Below are positions 24,240-33,025 of a stretch of DNA of 64,000 nt, one piece after another (position 1 is the first letter of the stretch; each line of letters starts with the position of its first letter). A program made the position numbers and the translations under genes. The notes beneath the pieces are model-generated. The model did not search any database. It saw only the letters and a list, made by a program, of their open reading frames with translations, and had not been told where the DNA came from. The stretch is taken from positions 14,402 through 78,401 of the forward strand of contig CAZFEC010000010.1 in NCBI GenBank assembly GCA_964517435.1. The letters are read 5' to 3'. The stretch is from BS150m-G50 sp964517435 (GTDB lineage Bacteria > CAIWAD01 > BS150m-G50).

Positions 24240-25556
24240 ATGACCAAAGCACAGAACGCCAAAACCGATGACCACCCCCGCATCCTCGGCCTGCCGACGG
24301 CGACCGCGATCGTCGTGGCCAGCATGATCGGTACCGGCATCTTCACCACCAGCGGTTTTCTGGCCGCCGATCTGGGCTCCCCCTTCGTCCTGCTGCTGAT
24401 CTGGCTCGTCGGCGGGCTGCTGGCGCTCTGCGGGGCGCTTTCCTACGCCGAACTGGCGGTGGCGATGCCGCGCAGCGGGGGGGAATACCATTACCTCACG
24501 CAGATCTATCATCCCGCGGTCGGGTTCCTCTCCGGCTGGGTCTCGTTGACGGTCGGCTTCTCGGCGCCGATCGCGGCGGCGGCGATGGCCTGCGGCAGCT
24601 ACCTGAACAGCGCGCTGCCGGGAGTGCCGCCCACCAGTATCGCGCTGGTGCTGGTAGCGCTATTCTCCCTCCTGCACCTGACTGACATCCGGCTGGGCGG
24701 CTACACGCAGAACGTCTTCACGCTGTTCAAGCTGCTCTTGATCCTGGGATTGATGATCGGCGGGTTTATCGCCGGGGGCGGGGGAAGTCTCGCGCAGCCG
24801 CCCACCCTCGCCGACCTGCGGATTACCATCAGCCCCGCCTTCGCGGTCGGTCTGATTTTCGTCAGCTACGCCTATTCCGGCTGGAACGCCGCCACCTACA
24901 TCGGCGGCGAGGTGAAAGCGCCGGGGCGCAACCTGCCGCGGGCGCTGCTGCTGGGCACCGGGCTGGTCACGCTGCTCTATCTGGGGCTGAACCTGCTCTA
25001 CCTCTACGCGGTGCCACTGGAGCAGCTGGCGGGACGGCTGGAGGTGGGGCACATCGTTGCCGTCGCCATGTTCGGGCCCGGCTTCGGCCAGGTGCTGGCC
25101 CTCCTGATTGCGCTGGCGCTGGTCTCGACCGTCAGCGCCATGATCATGGCGGGGCCGCGGGTTTACCAGGCGCTGGGGGAGGACCTGCCGTTCTTCCGGT
25201 TGCTGGGGGTCAAAACGCGGCGCGGGACGCCGGCGGCCGCCATCCTGCTGCAGATGCTGATCGCGATGCTGCTGATCGTCACCGCCACCTTCGAGGTCCT
25301 GCTCTACTACATCGGATTCACCCTGAGTCTCTTCGCCGGGCTGACGGTGCTGGGAGTGTATCTGTACCGTCGTCAGCATCCGGAGGCGCAGTTGCCCTAC
25401 CGCACCTGGGGTTACCCGGTGACGCCGGCGCTGTTCCTGCTGCTCTCCAGCTGGATGATCGCGCACACGCTCATCGAACGCCCGCTGGAATCGCTGGCGG
25501 GGGTGGGGACGCTTGTGGTGGGGTTCGTCGTGTGGCTGGTGACGCGGGGCAAATAA
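24240..25556 (+). CDS. APC-family amino acid permease
   Basis: 438 aa inner-membrane transporter with about 12 hydrophobic segments. The first helix has the APC signature VVASMIGTGIFTTSGF, followed by ALSYAELAVAMPRSGGEYHYL, the conserved substrate and sodium-site region. Helix 6 SYAYSGWNAATYIGGEVKAP is also typical. It probably imports an amino acid or amine in exchange or by proton symport; the substrate is not assignable. No operon partner is evident, and the ribosome site is weak. A MITE-like repeat begins immediately after the stop codon. Confidence 0.92.
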   Translation: MTKAQNAKTDDHPRILGLPTATAIVVASMIGTGIFTTSGFLAADLGSPFVLLLIWLVGGLLALCGALSYAELAVAMPRSGGEYHYLTQIYHPAVGFLSGWVSLTVGFSAPIAAAAMACGSYLNSALPGVPPTSIALVLVALFSLLHLTDIRLGGYTQNVFTLFKLLLILGLMIGGFIAGGGGSLAQPPTLADLRITISPAFAVGLIFVSYAYSGWNAATYIGGEVKAPGRNLPRALLLGTGLVTLLYLGLNLLYLYAVPLEQLAGRLEVGHIVAVAMFGPGFGQVLALLIALALVSTVSAMIMAGPRVYQALGEDLPFFRLLGVKTRRGTPAAAILLQMLIAMLLIVTATFEVLLYYIGFTLSLFAGLTVLGVYLYRRQHPEAQLPYRTWGYPVTPALFLLLSSWMIAHTLIERPLESLAGVGTLVVGFVVWLVTRGK

Positions 25557-25558
25557 GG

Positions 25559-25707
25559 ACGTCATTCCCGCAAATGCGGGAATCTAGCGCCACCATTTCT
25601 GAATAACACCAGCCCGGCGGGTTGTTTACCAAGAGTAGATGCAGTCAAGCGGGTTGGTCTGTCGCCGAAGTTGACTCTCTGGATTACCGCCTACGCGGTA
25701 ATGACTT
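25559..25707. repeat. MITE-like element, second copy
   Basis: About 149 bp with imperfect terminal inverted repeats (left 25559-25587, right 25679-25707), the same family as 19506-19650. The internal part shares the CATTTCTGARTAAC block and a GCCCGGCGGGTTG segment. Two further half-ends (GGCGGGAATGACGT and GGGAATGACTT) follow at 25717-25755. The remainder of the 356-base gap, up to 25912, should hold the promoter of the FGE-domain gene. Confidence 0.8.
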
Positions 25708-25912
25708 CAGAGAGAAGGCGGGAATGACGTAAATAAGGGAATCGGGAATGACTTGAAGGGTCCCCGCATTGATTATCAGCAGTCAGTTTAATACCTTTCA
25801 AAACCGATATACTACTTAGCGATCGTTGCGATCCTGAGGAGGGGAGTTTGGATCCAACGACAATTGTGAACTGATCGCTGCTCCGTATCAACCAATCGAA
25901 TTGGGGAATATC

Positions 25913-27052
25913 ATGAGGCTCAAAGCCAAGTCTCTCATCACTATCATCCTGTCTTACCTGCTGGCATTACCGGCCCTCGCCCTCGATGCGCCGGAGGTCA
26001 ACATCACCGCTGCGGCGGACAGCGGCACCGTCTCCGTCACCCTGACCTGGGAGCCGGTGCCGGACGCCGAGTACTACTCCATCTATAGCCGCGGGGAGGA
26101 TCCCTACGGTCCCGGCGATCTCCTGGCCCGGGTGGACGGCAATCAGTTCTATTACGTCGTCGCCGGTCAGGCGCCGGAGGGGTTCGTCCTCATTCCGGCC
26201 GGCACTTTCCTTATGGGGCAGGCGGGGGTTTACTACGCCGAGCCGGTGCACCCGGTCACGCTGACCCACAGCTTCTATCTCGGCATGTATGAGGTGACGA
26301 ATCAACAGTATCTGCTGGCGGTGCAGTGGGCGCTGGACCAGGGCTATGTCACCGCGGACGCAACCACGGTGCAGGCCTACGGTCATGAACTACTGGATCT
26401 GGATTGCTGGGGAGGAGGCAGCGAGATCGCCTTCAATGGTGAATCCTTCTACCTGCTGCCGGTCATTGACGGTGTTTACATCGGGCAGAGCAGCGCCAAC
26501 CACCCGGTGAAGGGGGTGACCTGGTACGGTGCCGCCTGCTACTGCGACTGGCTGAGCCTGCAGGAGGGGAAGACGCCCTTCTACGACGGCACCTGGGATC
26601 AGCACACCGGGCACGATCCCTACACCGCGGCGGGATACCGCCTGCCTACCGGTGCGGAGTGGGAATACGCGGCGCAGTTCAACGACGACCGCTCCTGGCC
26701 CTGGGGGGAGACCTATCCCGATTGCAACTACGTGAATGCGTACGACCCGCCCATCATGGAGCCCTGTATCGGCTGGTCAGCACCGGTCGGTTCCTATCCG
26801 CTGGGAGTAAGCCTGCTTGGGTTATGGGACATGGCGGGGAACGTGCATGAGTGGGTCGGTGACTACTGGTATGACTACACCGTCGATCCGCAGACCGATC
26901 CCTACGGGGGTTTAAGCGGGCCGGACCGCACCTATCGCAGCGGATGTTTCATGAGCTACTTCACAGCGACCCTCTGCGCGAACCAATTCTGGGGTGATCC
27001 CGCCGTGACGGATGTGCAGAAGGGATTCCGGGTCTGTCTGGCGGGGCCATGA
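25913..27052 (+). CDS. Secreted FGE-sulfatase-domain protein with N-terminal Fn3-like module
   Basis: 379 aa with a signal peptide ending near ALALD. A short fibronectin-III-like segment (LTWEPVPDAEYYSIYS) resembles the C-terminal module of the giant protein at 57-62 kb (LNWESVVGAEYYKVYS). Residues about 90-375 are a formylglycine-generating-enzyme/sulfatase-modifying domain: FVLIPAGTFLMGQ, YEVTNQQYLLAV, GYRLPTGAEWEYAAQ, WDMAGNVHEWVGD, KGFRVCL. Such domains in secreted proteins are usually C-type-lectin-like binding modules or of unknown activity. ATG 25913 follows GGGGAAT; the TTG twelve bases earlier is less likely. Confidence 0.85.
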   Translation: MRLKAKSLITIILSYLLALPALALDAPEVNITAAADSGTVSVTLTWEPVPDAEYYSIYSRGEDPYGPGDLLARVDGNQFYYVVAGQAPEGFVLIPAGTFLMGQAGVYYAEPVHPVTLTHSFYLGMYEVTNQQYLLAVQWALDQGYVTADATTVQAYGHELLDLDCWGGGSEIAFNGESFYLLPVIDGVYIGQSSANHPVKGVTWYGAACYCDWLSLQEGKTPFYDGTWDQHTGHDPYTAAGYRLPTGAEWEYAAQFNDDRSWPWGETYPDCNYVNAYDPPIMEPCIGWSAPVGSYPLGVSLLGLWDMAGNVHEWVGDYWYDYTVDPQTDPYGGLSGPDRTYRSGCFMSYFTATLCANQFWGDPAVTDVQKGFRVCLAGP

Positions 27053-27107
27053 TTGCATTGAGATAAGACAGAGGTAGTGTTCACCGACCTGAAGACACAG
27101 TACTAAC

Positions 27108-28388
27108 ATGGCTCACCACACCCTCAAGTCAGGCTACTCCAGCCTGGTGGAGCGCCTCAACCGCCATCCGCAGGGCGCCCCTCCCTCCGAGCTGCTGTTC
27201 CGTATTCTGGCCATGCTGTTCAGCGAACGGGAAGCGGGGCTGGTCGCGCAGCTGCCGATCAAGCCGTTTACCGCGCGGAAAGCCAGCCGCATCTGGAAGC
27301 TGAGCCTGGCTGATACGCAGCGGGTGCTGGAGGAGCTGGCCGGTCGCGCCATCCTGGTGGACATCCGCAAACAGGACAGGACGATCTACACCCTGCCGCC
27401 CCCGATGGCCGGTTTCTTCGAGTTCGCCATGATGCGGGTGCGGGAGGATATCGATCAGCGGCTGCTCAGCGAACTGTTTCATGAATACCTGAATGTGGAA
27501 GAGGATTTCGTAAGGGCGCTGTTCACCGAGGGTCAGACGCAGCTGGGGCGTACCCTGGTGCATGAACCGGCCCTCTCGGAGGAAAACTCACTGCACGTGC
27601 TGGATTACGAACGGGCGAGTGAAGTCATCCGCAGCGCGACTCACCGCGCGGTCGGGCTCTGTTACTGCCGGCACAAGATGCAGCACCTGGGGAAGGCCTG
27701 CGAAGCACCCTTGGACATCTGCATGACGTTCAACAACTCCGCCGCTTCGCTGATCAGGCATGGTCACGCCCGGGAGGTGGACGTGGCGGAGTGTCTCGAC
27801 CTGCTGCGGCAGGCCTGGGAACTCAAGCTGGTACAGTTCGGGGAGAACGTGCGGCGCCGGGTGAGTTTCATCTGCAACTGCTGTGGCTGCTGTTGCGAAG
27901 CGATGATTGCCGCGCGCCGCTTCGCCATCATGAACCCGGTGCATACCACCAACTTCCTGCCGGTGGTGGAGGGGGATCGGTGTAGCGGATGCGGCGAGTG
28001 CGTGAGCGCGTGCCCCGTGGAGGCGATGACGCTGGTGTCGGCCCACGATCCGGAGAAGCCGCGACGGCAACGGGCGAAGCTGGACGCCCAGGTCTGCCTG
28101 GGGTGCGGTGTCTGCGTACGGGCCTGCAGCCGGGACAACATTCAGCTTCAATCGCGGCCGAGCCGGGTGATTACCCCGGTGAACGGAACCCACAAGGTGG
28201 TAATGATGGCGATTGAGCGGGGCAAACTTCAGAACCTGATCTTCGACAACCGGGTGCTCTGGAGTCACCGGGCGCTGGCGGCGGTGCTGGGGGCGATTCT
28301 GAAGCTGCCGCCACTGAAGCAGGCGCTGGCCAGCGAGCAGGTGAAGTCGCGGTATCTGGAACGGGTGATTGAGGGGAGGAGGGGGTAG
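27108..28388 (+). CDS. 4Fe-4S dicluster protein with N-terminal winged helix
   Basis: 426 aa, cytoplasmic. The N-terminal third looks like a winged-helix domain (LSLADTQRVLEELAGRAIL). A middle Cys-rich part has CYCRHKMQH and CNCCGCCCE, and the C-terminal part has two ferredoxin motifs, CSGCGECVSACPVEAM and CLGCGVCVRACSRDN. Family members are annotated as 4Fe-4S binding proteins with no established reaction; electron transfer or redox sensing is plausible. It stands alone, 55 bases after the FGE-domain gene, and marks the edge of the host-like high-GC region before the defence island. Confidence 0.8.
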   Translation: MAHHTLKSGYSSLVERLNRHPQGAPPSELLFRILAMLFSEREAGLVAQLPIKPFTARKASRIWKLSLADTQRVLEELAGRAILVDIRKQDRTIYTLPPPMAGFFEFAMMRVREDIDQRLLSELFHEYLNVEEDFVRALFTEGQTQLGRTLVHEPALSEENSLHVLDYERASEVIRSATHRAVGLCYCRHKMQHLGKACEAPLDICMTFNNSAASLIRHGHAREVDVAECLDLLRQAWELKLVQFGENVRRRVSFICNCCGCCCEAMIAARRFAIMNPVHTTNFLPVVEGDRCSGCGECVSACPVEAMTLVSAHDPEKPRRQRAKLDAQVCLGCGVCVRACSRDNIQLQSRPSRVITPVNGTHKVVMMAIERGKLQNLIFDNRVLWSHRALAAVLGAILKLPPLKQALASEQVKSRYLERVIEGRRG

Positions 28389-28448
28389 GGCGCTGTTGTT
28401 TAAGATCGACGAATTTCATACCATTGAAAACTTACAACGCCTCATGAA

Positions 28449-28986
28449 GTGTGCAGGGATCTCCTTTGGGCACGTGTAGATACATCAGATAGAGATGATC
28501 CGATGATGTGTACAGATGATTCAGGAACCTGCAATAACGATCCAGATCTAGTCGAACCAGGGACCATCCTAGTCGTCAGAACTGAATCAACCTGGACAAT
28601 GTGGGGGGATCTATCTGTACACATCCGTAAGCTCAAAGATGATTCTTTCAGGGTATATAGCCAGAAGAAGATAGGACAGTTCGAGTCGTATTTAGGTAGT
28701 CGGCACCATTTTCAGGACGAAATGCAGCATTGCTGAAGCGCATGTAAATAGAATCATAAGCCATCTGAGCAGCCTAAGGATCCCAGCAGTTCCAAGGCTT
28801 GAAATGGGTTGTGATGGTGGTTTCACAGAGCTTCAGGTCGGAGGATATTCGGGAAAGGCGCACTACAGGTGGTGGGGCGAACCACCTGTAGGCTGGGAGG
28901 AGCTGGGAATAATTGCTGAGGAAGTTCTACAGCTATCAGGAATTCTGTCTCGAATTGAAGAAGCTAGACAGAAAGACGGAAGTTAA
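28449..28986 (+). pseudogene. Small unknown gene apparently split by a frameshift
   Basis: Two short frames seem to be parts of one gene. The first (to 28736) ends FESYLGSRHHFQDEMQHC. The second, offset by one frame and open from about 28696, reads HVNRIISHLSSLRIPAVPRL then MGCDGGFTELQVGGYSGKAH and ends at 28986. Joining them near 28715-28740 would give a protein of about 170 aa with a continuous, native-looking sequence. The region is AT-richer than the upstream gene. I do not recognise the family. Either a decayed gene at the island border or a base-call error would explain it. Confidence 0.5.
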
Positions 28987-29034
28987 ACATACTAGCACTG
29001 AAATGGTTACTACAGATGAGAGCAGGAGAAGACC

Positions 29035-30024
29035 ATGACAACCTGGATGGTGCGCTCAGAAAGCGGCACGCTTTCTGAACTGTTTCTTGAGAACAATATT
29101 GCGGCTATTGGATGGCATGAGGTCGGTGATCTTAGTGCATCGACGACGAGAAAGTCTATTGCCCAGAGAGTAAAGGCTGAATGGCCTGAGATTTCACCAG
29201 TCAGAATCGGCCTGATCACCGGAATGCTGTATCGCTTACGTAGCGAGATTGAAAGAGGCGATACGGTCATTACCTACGATTCTCCTGCCAGGAGATACCA
29301 TGTCGGGTCTGTTGAATCAGACTACCGTTACAGCGTCGAATTTCACCAGGAATACCCGAACATCAGATCCGTGAAATGGCACGGGACGATAGATAGAGAT
29401 GACCTCTCAGTTCAAACCAAGAATGAACTGGGTGCAACCATGACTCTCTTCAAACTCTCACAGCAAGCATCAGCAGAAATCGACGCAGTGGCAAAAGGAA
29501 TGCCGGTGGGAGAATCTCCTGATACCGATATGGAGCAAGAGCTTGACGAGGAAGAACTTTTACGAGACATACAGTCACGTTCTCGCGAGTTCATCAAGGA
29601 TAGAATCAGCAAGATTAGCTGGGACCATATGCAGGAGCTTGTAGCGGGTCTTCTACGCTCGATGGGATACAAAACCAGAGTATCGCCACCAGGTTCAGAT
29701 CTGGGTCGCGACATACTTGCCTCACCTGACGGCTTCGGACTCGAACACCCCAGGATCATTGTCGAGGTAAAACATCGAGATAGCAGAATAGGCTCTGAAC
29801 AGATACGTAGCTTCCTGGGCGGTCGACATAAAGATGATAAGGGGCTGTATGTCAGCACGGGCGGTTTCACCAAAGACGCGCGATACGAAGCTGACCGTGC
29901 CTCCATACCTCTAACCCTTATGGACCTCGATGAACTGGTGACGGCAATAATCGACCATTATGACAATATGGATTTAGATACCAGAGTTCTCGTTCCATTG
30001 GTCAATGTTTATTGGCCCGCGTAG
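29035..30024 (+). CDS. Mrr-type restriction endonuclease
   Basis: 329 aa. The C-terminal half is an Mrr catalytic domain of the PD-(D/E)XK fold: WDHMQELVAGLLRSMGYKTR, then SDLGRDILA with the acidic residue and IIVEVKHRDS with the E-x-K, then EQIRSFLGGRH. The N-terminal part (MTTWMVRSESG) matches the sensor-like leader found in many restriction system proteins. Mrr enzymes cut foreign, often modified, DNA. GGAG lies six bases before the ATG. It is 266 bases upstream of zorA on the same strand; whether it belongs to the Zorya unit or is a separate system is open. Confidence 0.88.
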   Translation: MTTWMVRSESGTLSELFLENNIAAIGWHEVGDLSASTTRKSIAQRVKAEWPEISPVRIGLITGMLYRLRSEIERGDTVITYDSPARRYHVGSVESDYRYSVEFHQEYPNIRSVKWHGTIDRDDLSVQTKNELGATMTLFKLSQQASAEIDAVAKGMPVGESPDTDMEQELDEEELLRDIQSRSREFIKDRISKISWDHMQELVAGLLRSMGYKTRVSPPGSDLGRDILASPDGFGLEHPRIIVEVKHRDSRIGSEQIRSFLGGRHKDDKGLYVSTGGFTKDARYEADRASIPLTLMDLDELVTAIIDHYDNMDLDTRVLVPLVNVYWPA

Positions 30025-30290
30025 GCTCACCTTAGAAAAGATTTCTAGTTAATTTGAATTATGAGGGCAGCTTCTAACATCCCTCAAATGATCACTGCCG
30101 TTGAAGATGAGATTGCTGCTATTCGTAGTAGTAAACGCAGAATAACGCTTTTTTGAAAGAGTGTGCATTATTACCCCATACATTAGCAAGCTCATCTAGT
30201 TAATTCCTAGCAGACGGTCCTACTGATGATGTCGTCAGGTCAAGGTCCGTTCAATAGATGATGATGCGGATTTGAACAAGGTGTGCGTCA
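30025..30290. other. Spacer upstream of zorA with a possible 31-codon ORF
   Basis: Contains an ATG frame at 30061-30156 (MRAASNIPQMITAVEDEIAA and 11 more codons) that looks coding-like and may be the start of a lost gene, followed by AT-rich sequence likely to hold the zor promoter. No convincing -35/-10 pair was found. Confidence 0.3.
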
Positions 30291-32300
30291 ATGAATGTAC
30301 TGAGCTCGATTTTCCTTTCCAGTCTTACGAACCCTATTACGCTAAGTTTCCTTGCTGTGATTGGAGTCCTGCTTTTCTATGAGATCATAAGACACTTATT
30401 TTTCAATTTGTTGCGAATAGGATGGTGTTTCGCAGGCGCTCGGAAAAAACTTACAGAAGCTTCGATCGGAAAATCCGAAAATACCCAAGCAAATAGCGCC
30501 AAAATCGTCCAGGCCGCAGAACTTTTCGGAAGATCCAAGACGAATTCGAAATTCCGAAGACTATGGTCAGGTTTTATCGATTCCTGGTTGCAATCTATCC
30601 CACAAGGACGATCGAATCCAGTTGGAGCAGTCTCTGTCTACTCTGTATTTGAAGTCGAAGAAATTCTGGGTGGTGCAACTGTTGTTCGAAAACTTGAATC
30701 GATTCCAGGGAGATTGATGTCTCTGGGTATTCTTGGCACTTTTGTCGGATTGACCTATGGCTTCTACTCCATCGACATAAACCCAGACAACATGGACCAG
30801 GTTTATAGATCGATTACTAACCTGATTTCCGGCCTCAGCGTAGCTTTCGTCACCTCCATAGTGGGAATCATTGCAGCTTTGGTCTTCATGTTCAGTGAGA
30901 AGTGGTCTTATAGCTTTGCTGCAAAATGCGTGGAGGTTTTTCTTCATGAGGCCAGTATATGCTACCCATTCCAGGCGCCAGAAACCTCATTGCTTCATCT
31001 TTCTCATGCGGCAGATCGCCAACTGGATTCGCTGATGAGTCTTGAAAATGATTTGGCTGCGACTTTGAGTGAATCCTTCGGAGAAGCTGTGCAAGAGCAC
31101 TTAGCGCCACTCATCGATGATATACACCAAACTGTTACAGAGGCAACCAACATTACTTCCGAAGTACAGATTGAAGGAATACAAAGAATAGTAGATGGCT
31201 TCATTGAGACCATGAATCAACAGTTGGGCGCCAATTTTCAGGAGTTCGGAGACAACATAAATAAGGCAACTTCGAATGTAGCTGAACTAATGGAAGGTTT
31301 AGAGACTTCTGTAGCCAGACAAGCATCTGTGATGGAGCGGACGGCAAGTACTGCAGATGTTCTTGAGAGACAGTTGCCACATCTTATCGCGTTTGGTGAG
31401 CAGCTTGATAAATCAAGCAATTCACTTCAAGAAGTTATCGCAGGAATTGACAAAATGAGAGCCAGTTTGCTGGCCAGTTTTAAAGAAGCTCAAGAGACGC
31501 AAAAACAGATCACTGAAAAGCATAGCTATCTGGTTGAAAGTGTACACAAAACAGTACAAGAGCTATCAGCGACAAATACATCGTTAATTGCCTCACAAGA
31601 GCTGATGCAGAAGCTCTTTCAGGAATCTCTCCGGTCCTTTGAAGCTCAGGTGCGGGAGGGATTGAAACAGTCTCTTTCGTCTTTCGACATTGTGTTGAGC
31701 GATATCTTGGAAAGGTTTAGTGGAACCTTGGCAGAGATGCGAGATCAGTATGAAGCACTGGAGCAGCATACTATCTCGCTACGTGAGGGTACGGAGGCAT
31801 ATTCTTCAACTATGACAGTCAGTCTGGAACAAATCGAATCGATTTTTACGAAGTCCCAGCAGGATCTTGTCAATTTAACCAACGAGTTCATACCTGTCCT
31901 CTCTCAGAACCTTGAGCAGGGACGCAAACAGGCGGCAAATATCGCTAAACATCAAGAAGAGCTGAACAAAGCATCGTTCAAATTGGAAACCAACATGCAA
32001 GCTCTAATCGAGGAGTTGAACCAGATCCCAGCGAAGATGACAAACGAGATCGAAAAGAGGACGGGCGACTTTCTGGTGGCATTCACTAAAGAAATACGTC
32101 ATGAGATAGAAAGGCATAACCAGTTACTTACCGAGGTGCACGATCTGGGGAGTCAACTTGAGAAAACCACCTCGAGTTTAGGATCCAACTTCGGTCAGAT
32201 GAGCAAATCAGTTATAGACTTGACGAACAGAATTGCTGAATCGGCAAAGCCTGAGGAGCAACAAAAACCGCGGCGTAGATTGTCATTGTTTGGGAGATAA
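30291..32300 (+). CDS. zorA: Zorya system motor protein ZorA
   Basis: 669 aa MotA/TolQ/ExbB-like membrane protein. One membrane segment at residues about 15-38 and two more at about 140-205, the latter with the MotA-like LGILGTFVGLTYGFYS and GLSVAFVTSIVGIIAALVFM. Residues about 240-650 form a very long heptad-rich coiled coil, the cytoplasmic tail characteristic of ZorA. In Zorya defence, ZorA and ZorB form a proton-driven motor anchored in the inner membrane that responds to phage and recruits ZorC and ZorD. AAGGTG lies seven bases before the ATG. zorB follows after five bases. Confidence 0.93.
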   Translation: MNVLSSIFLSSLTNPITLSFLAVIGVLLFYEIIRHLFFNLLRIGWCFAGARKKLTEASIGKSENTQANSAKIVQAAELFGRSKTNSKFRRLWSGFIDSWLQSIPQGRSNPVGAVSVYSVFEVEEILGGATVVRKLESIPGRLMSLGILGTFVGLTYGFYSIDINPDNMDQVYRSITNLISGLSVAFVTSIVGIIAALVFMFSEKWSYSFAAKCVEVFLHEASICYPFQAPETSLLHLSHAADRQLDSLMSLENDLAATLSESFGEAVQEHLAPLIDDIHQTVTEATNITSEVQIEGIQRIVDGFIETMNQQLGANFQEFGDNINKATSNVAELMEGLETSVARQASVMERTASTADVLERQLPHLIAFGEQLDKSSNSLQEVIAGIDKMRASLLASFKEAQETQKQITEKHSYLVESVHKTVQELSATNTSLIASQELMQKLFQESLRSFEAQVREGLKQSLSSFDIVLSDILERFSGTLAEMRDQYEALEQHTISLREGTEAYSSTMTVSLEQIESIFTKSQQDLVNLTNEFIPVLSQNLEQGRKQAANIAKHQEELNKASFKLETNMQALIEELNQIPAKMTNEIEKRTGDFLVAFTKEIRHEIERHNQLLTEVHDLGSQLEKTTSSLGSNFGQMSKSVIDLTNRIAESAKPEEQQKPRRRLSLFGR

Positions 32301-32305
32301 CGCAC

Positions 32306-33025
32306 TTGTTTATCAATAGGTCAAAATCCAAGCAGGCTGGTTCAGACTTCTCTGGTTTCTGGATTCCGTATAGCGATCTTATGGCCGGCATGCTTGGGAT
32401 CTTTGCCCTTCTTCTAGTCACGACTGTATACAAACTGGGCGATCCCATCCAGAGCGTAAAAGATGTATTGGAAGAACGCCAGGAAGTTGTCAGAGAACTC
32501 AAAGCTAAGTTTGTTGCGGATGAGGATGTGGAGATAACAGATGCTGGTGCATTGCGTATGAAAGGGGAGGTTCTATTCGAAATCGACGAAGATACACTCA
32601 GTCCAGGAGGGCGCGAACTGCTTCTAAGGGTAATGCCGAAGTATCTTGATGTGGTATTGTCTTTCACTGGCTTTCGCAAGCATCTAAGTCGAATTCTCGT
32701 CGAGGGTCACGCTGATCCTACATATCGTACTGATGATACATTGGCAGCCTATATCTATAACCTAGATTTATCCCAGCGAAGAGCGGCTAATGTGGTGAGT
32801 TTCCTTGTAGAAACTCCCGAAATGACGCCTTATCGTCCAATTCTGAGGCAGTATGTGATGGCATCTGGGCGGTCCAGTACCGACTTAGTGTTTGACAAAT
32901 CAGGTGCCCCAGATTATGATCGATCGCGAAGAATACAGATAGATTTCGTCATGAGGGATCAGGGGCTACTCGAGGAAGTGCTAAAACGGATGTTTCCGAT
33001 GCTTGGAGAAGAGCGACGTGACTGA
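32306..33025 (+). CDS. zorB: Zorya system stator-like protein ZorB
   Basis: 239 aa MotB/OmpA-like protein. A single membrane helix (SDLMAGMLGIFALLLVTTV) carries Asp24 at the proton-channel position. An OmpA-like peptidoglycan-binding domain follows: FEIDEDTLSPGGRELL, ILVEGHADPTYRTDD and LSQRRAANVVSFL, with YDRSRRIQIDFVM near the end. The start is a TTG nine bases after GGGAG; no ATG is available without losing the membrane helix. It anchors the ZorAB motor to the cell wall. The end overlaps zorC by eight bases. Confidence 0.92.
   Translation: MFINRSKSKQAGSDFSGFWIPYSDLMAGMLGIFALLLVTTVYKLGDPIQSVKDVLEERQEVVRELKAKFVADEDVEITDAGALRMKGEVLFEIDEDTLSPGGRELLLRVMPKYLDVVLSFTGFRKHLSRILVEGHADPTYRTDDTLAAYIYNLDLSQRRAANVVSFLVETPEMTPYRPILRQYVMASGRSSTDLVFDKSGAPDYDRSRRIQIDFVMRDQGLLEEVLKRMFPMLGEERRD

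Noticed and set aside
29035..30024. Mrr-type gene as a Zorya component
   Set aside because: Known Zorya type I operons are complete with zorABCD, and a 266-base gap separates it from zorA.
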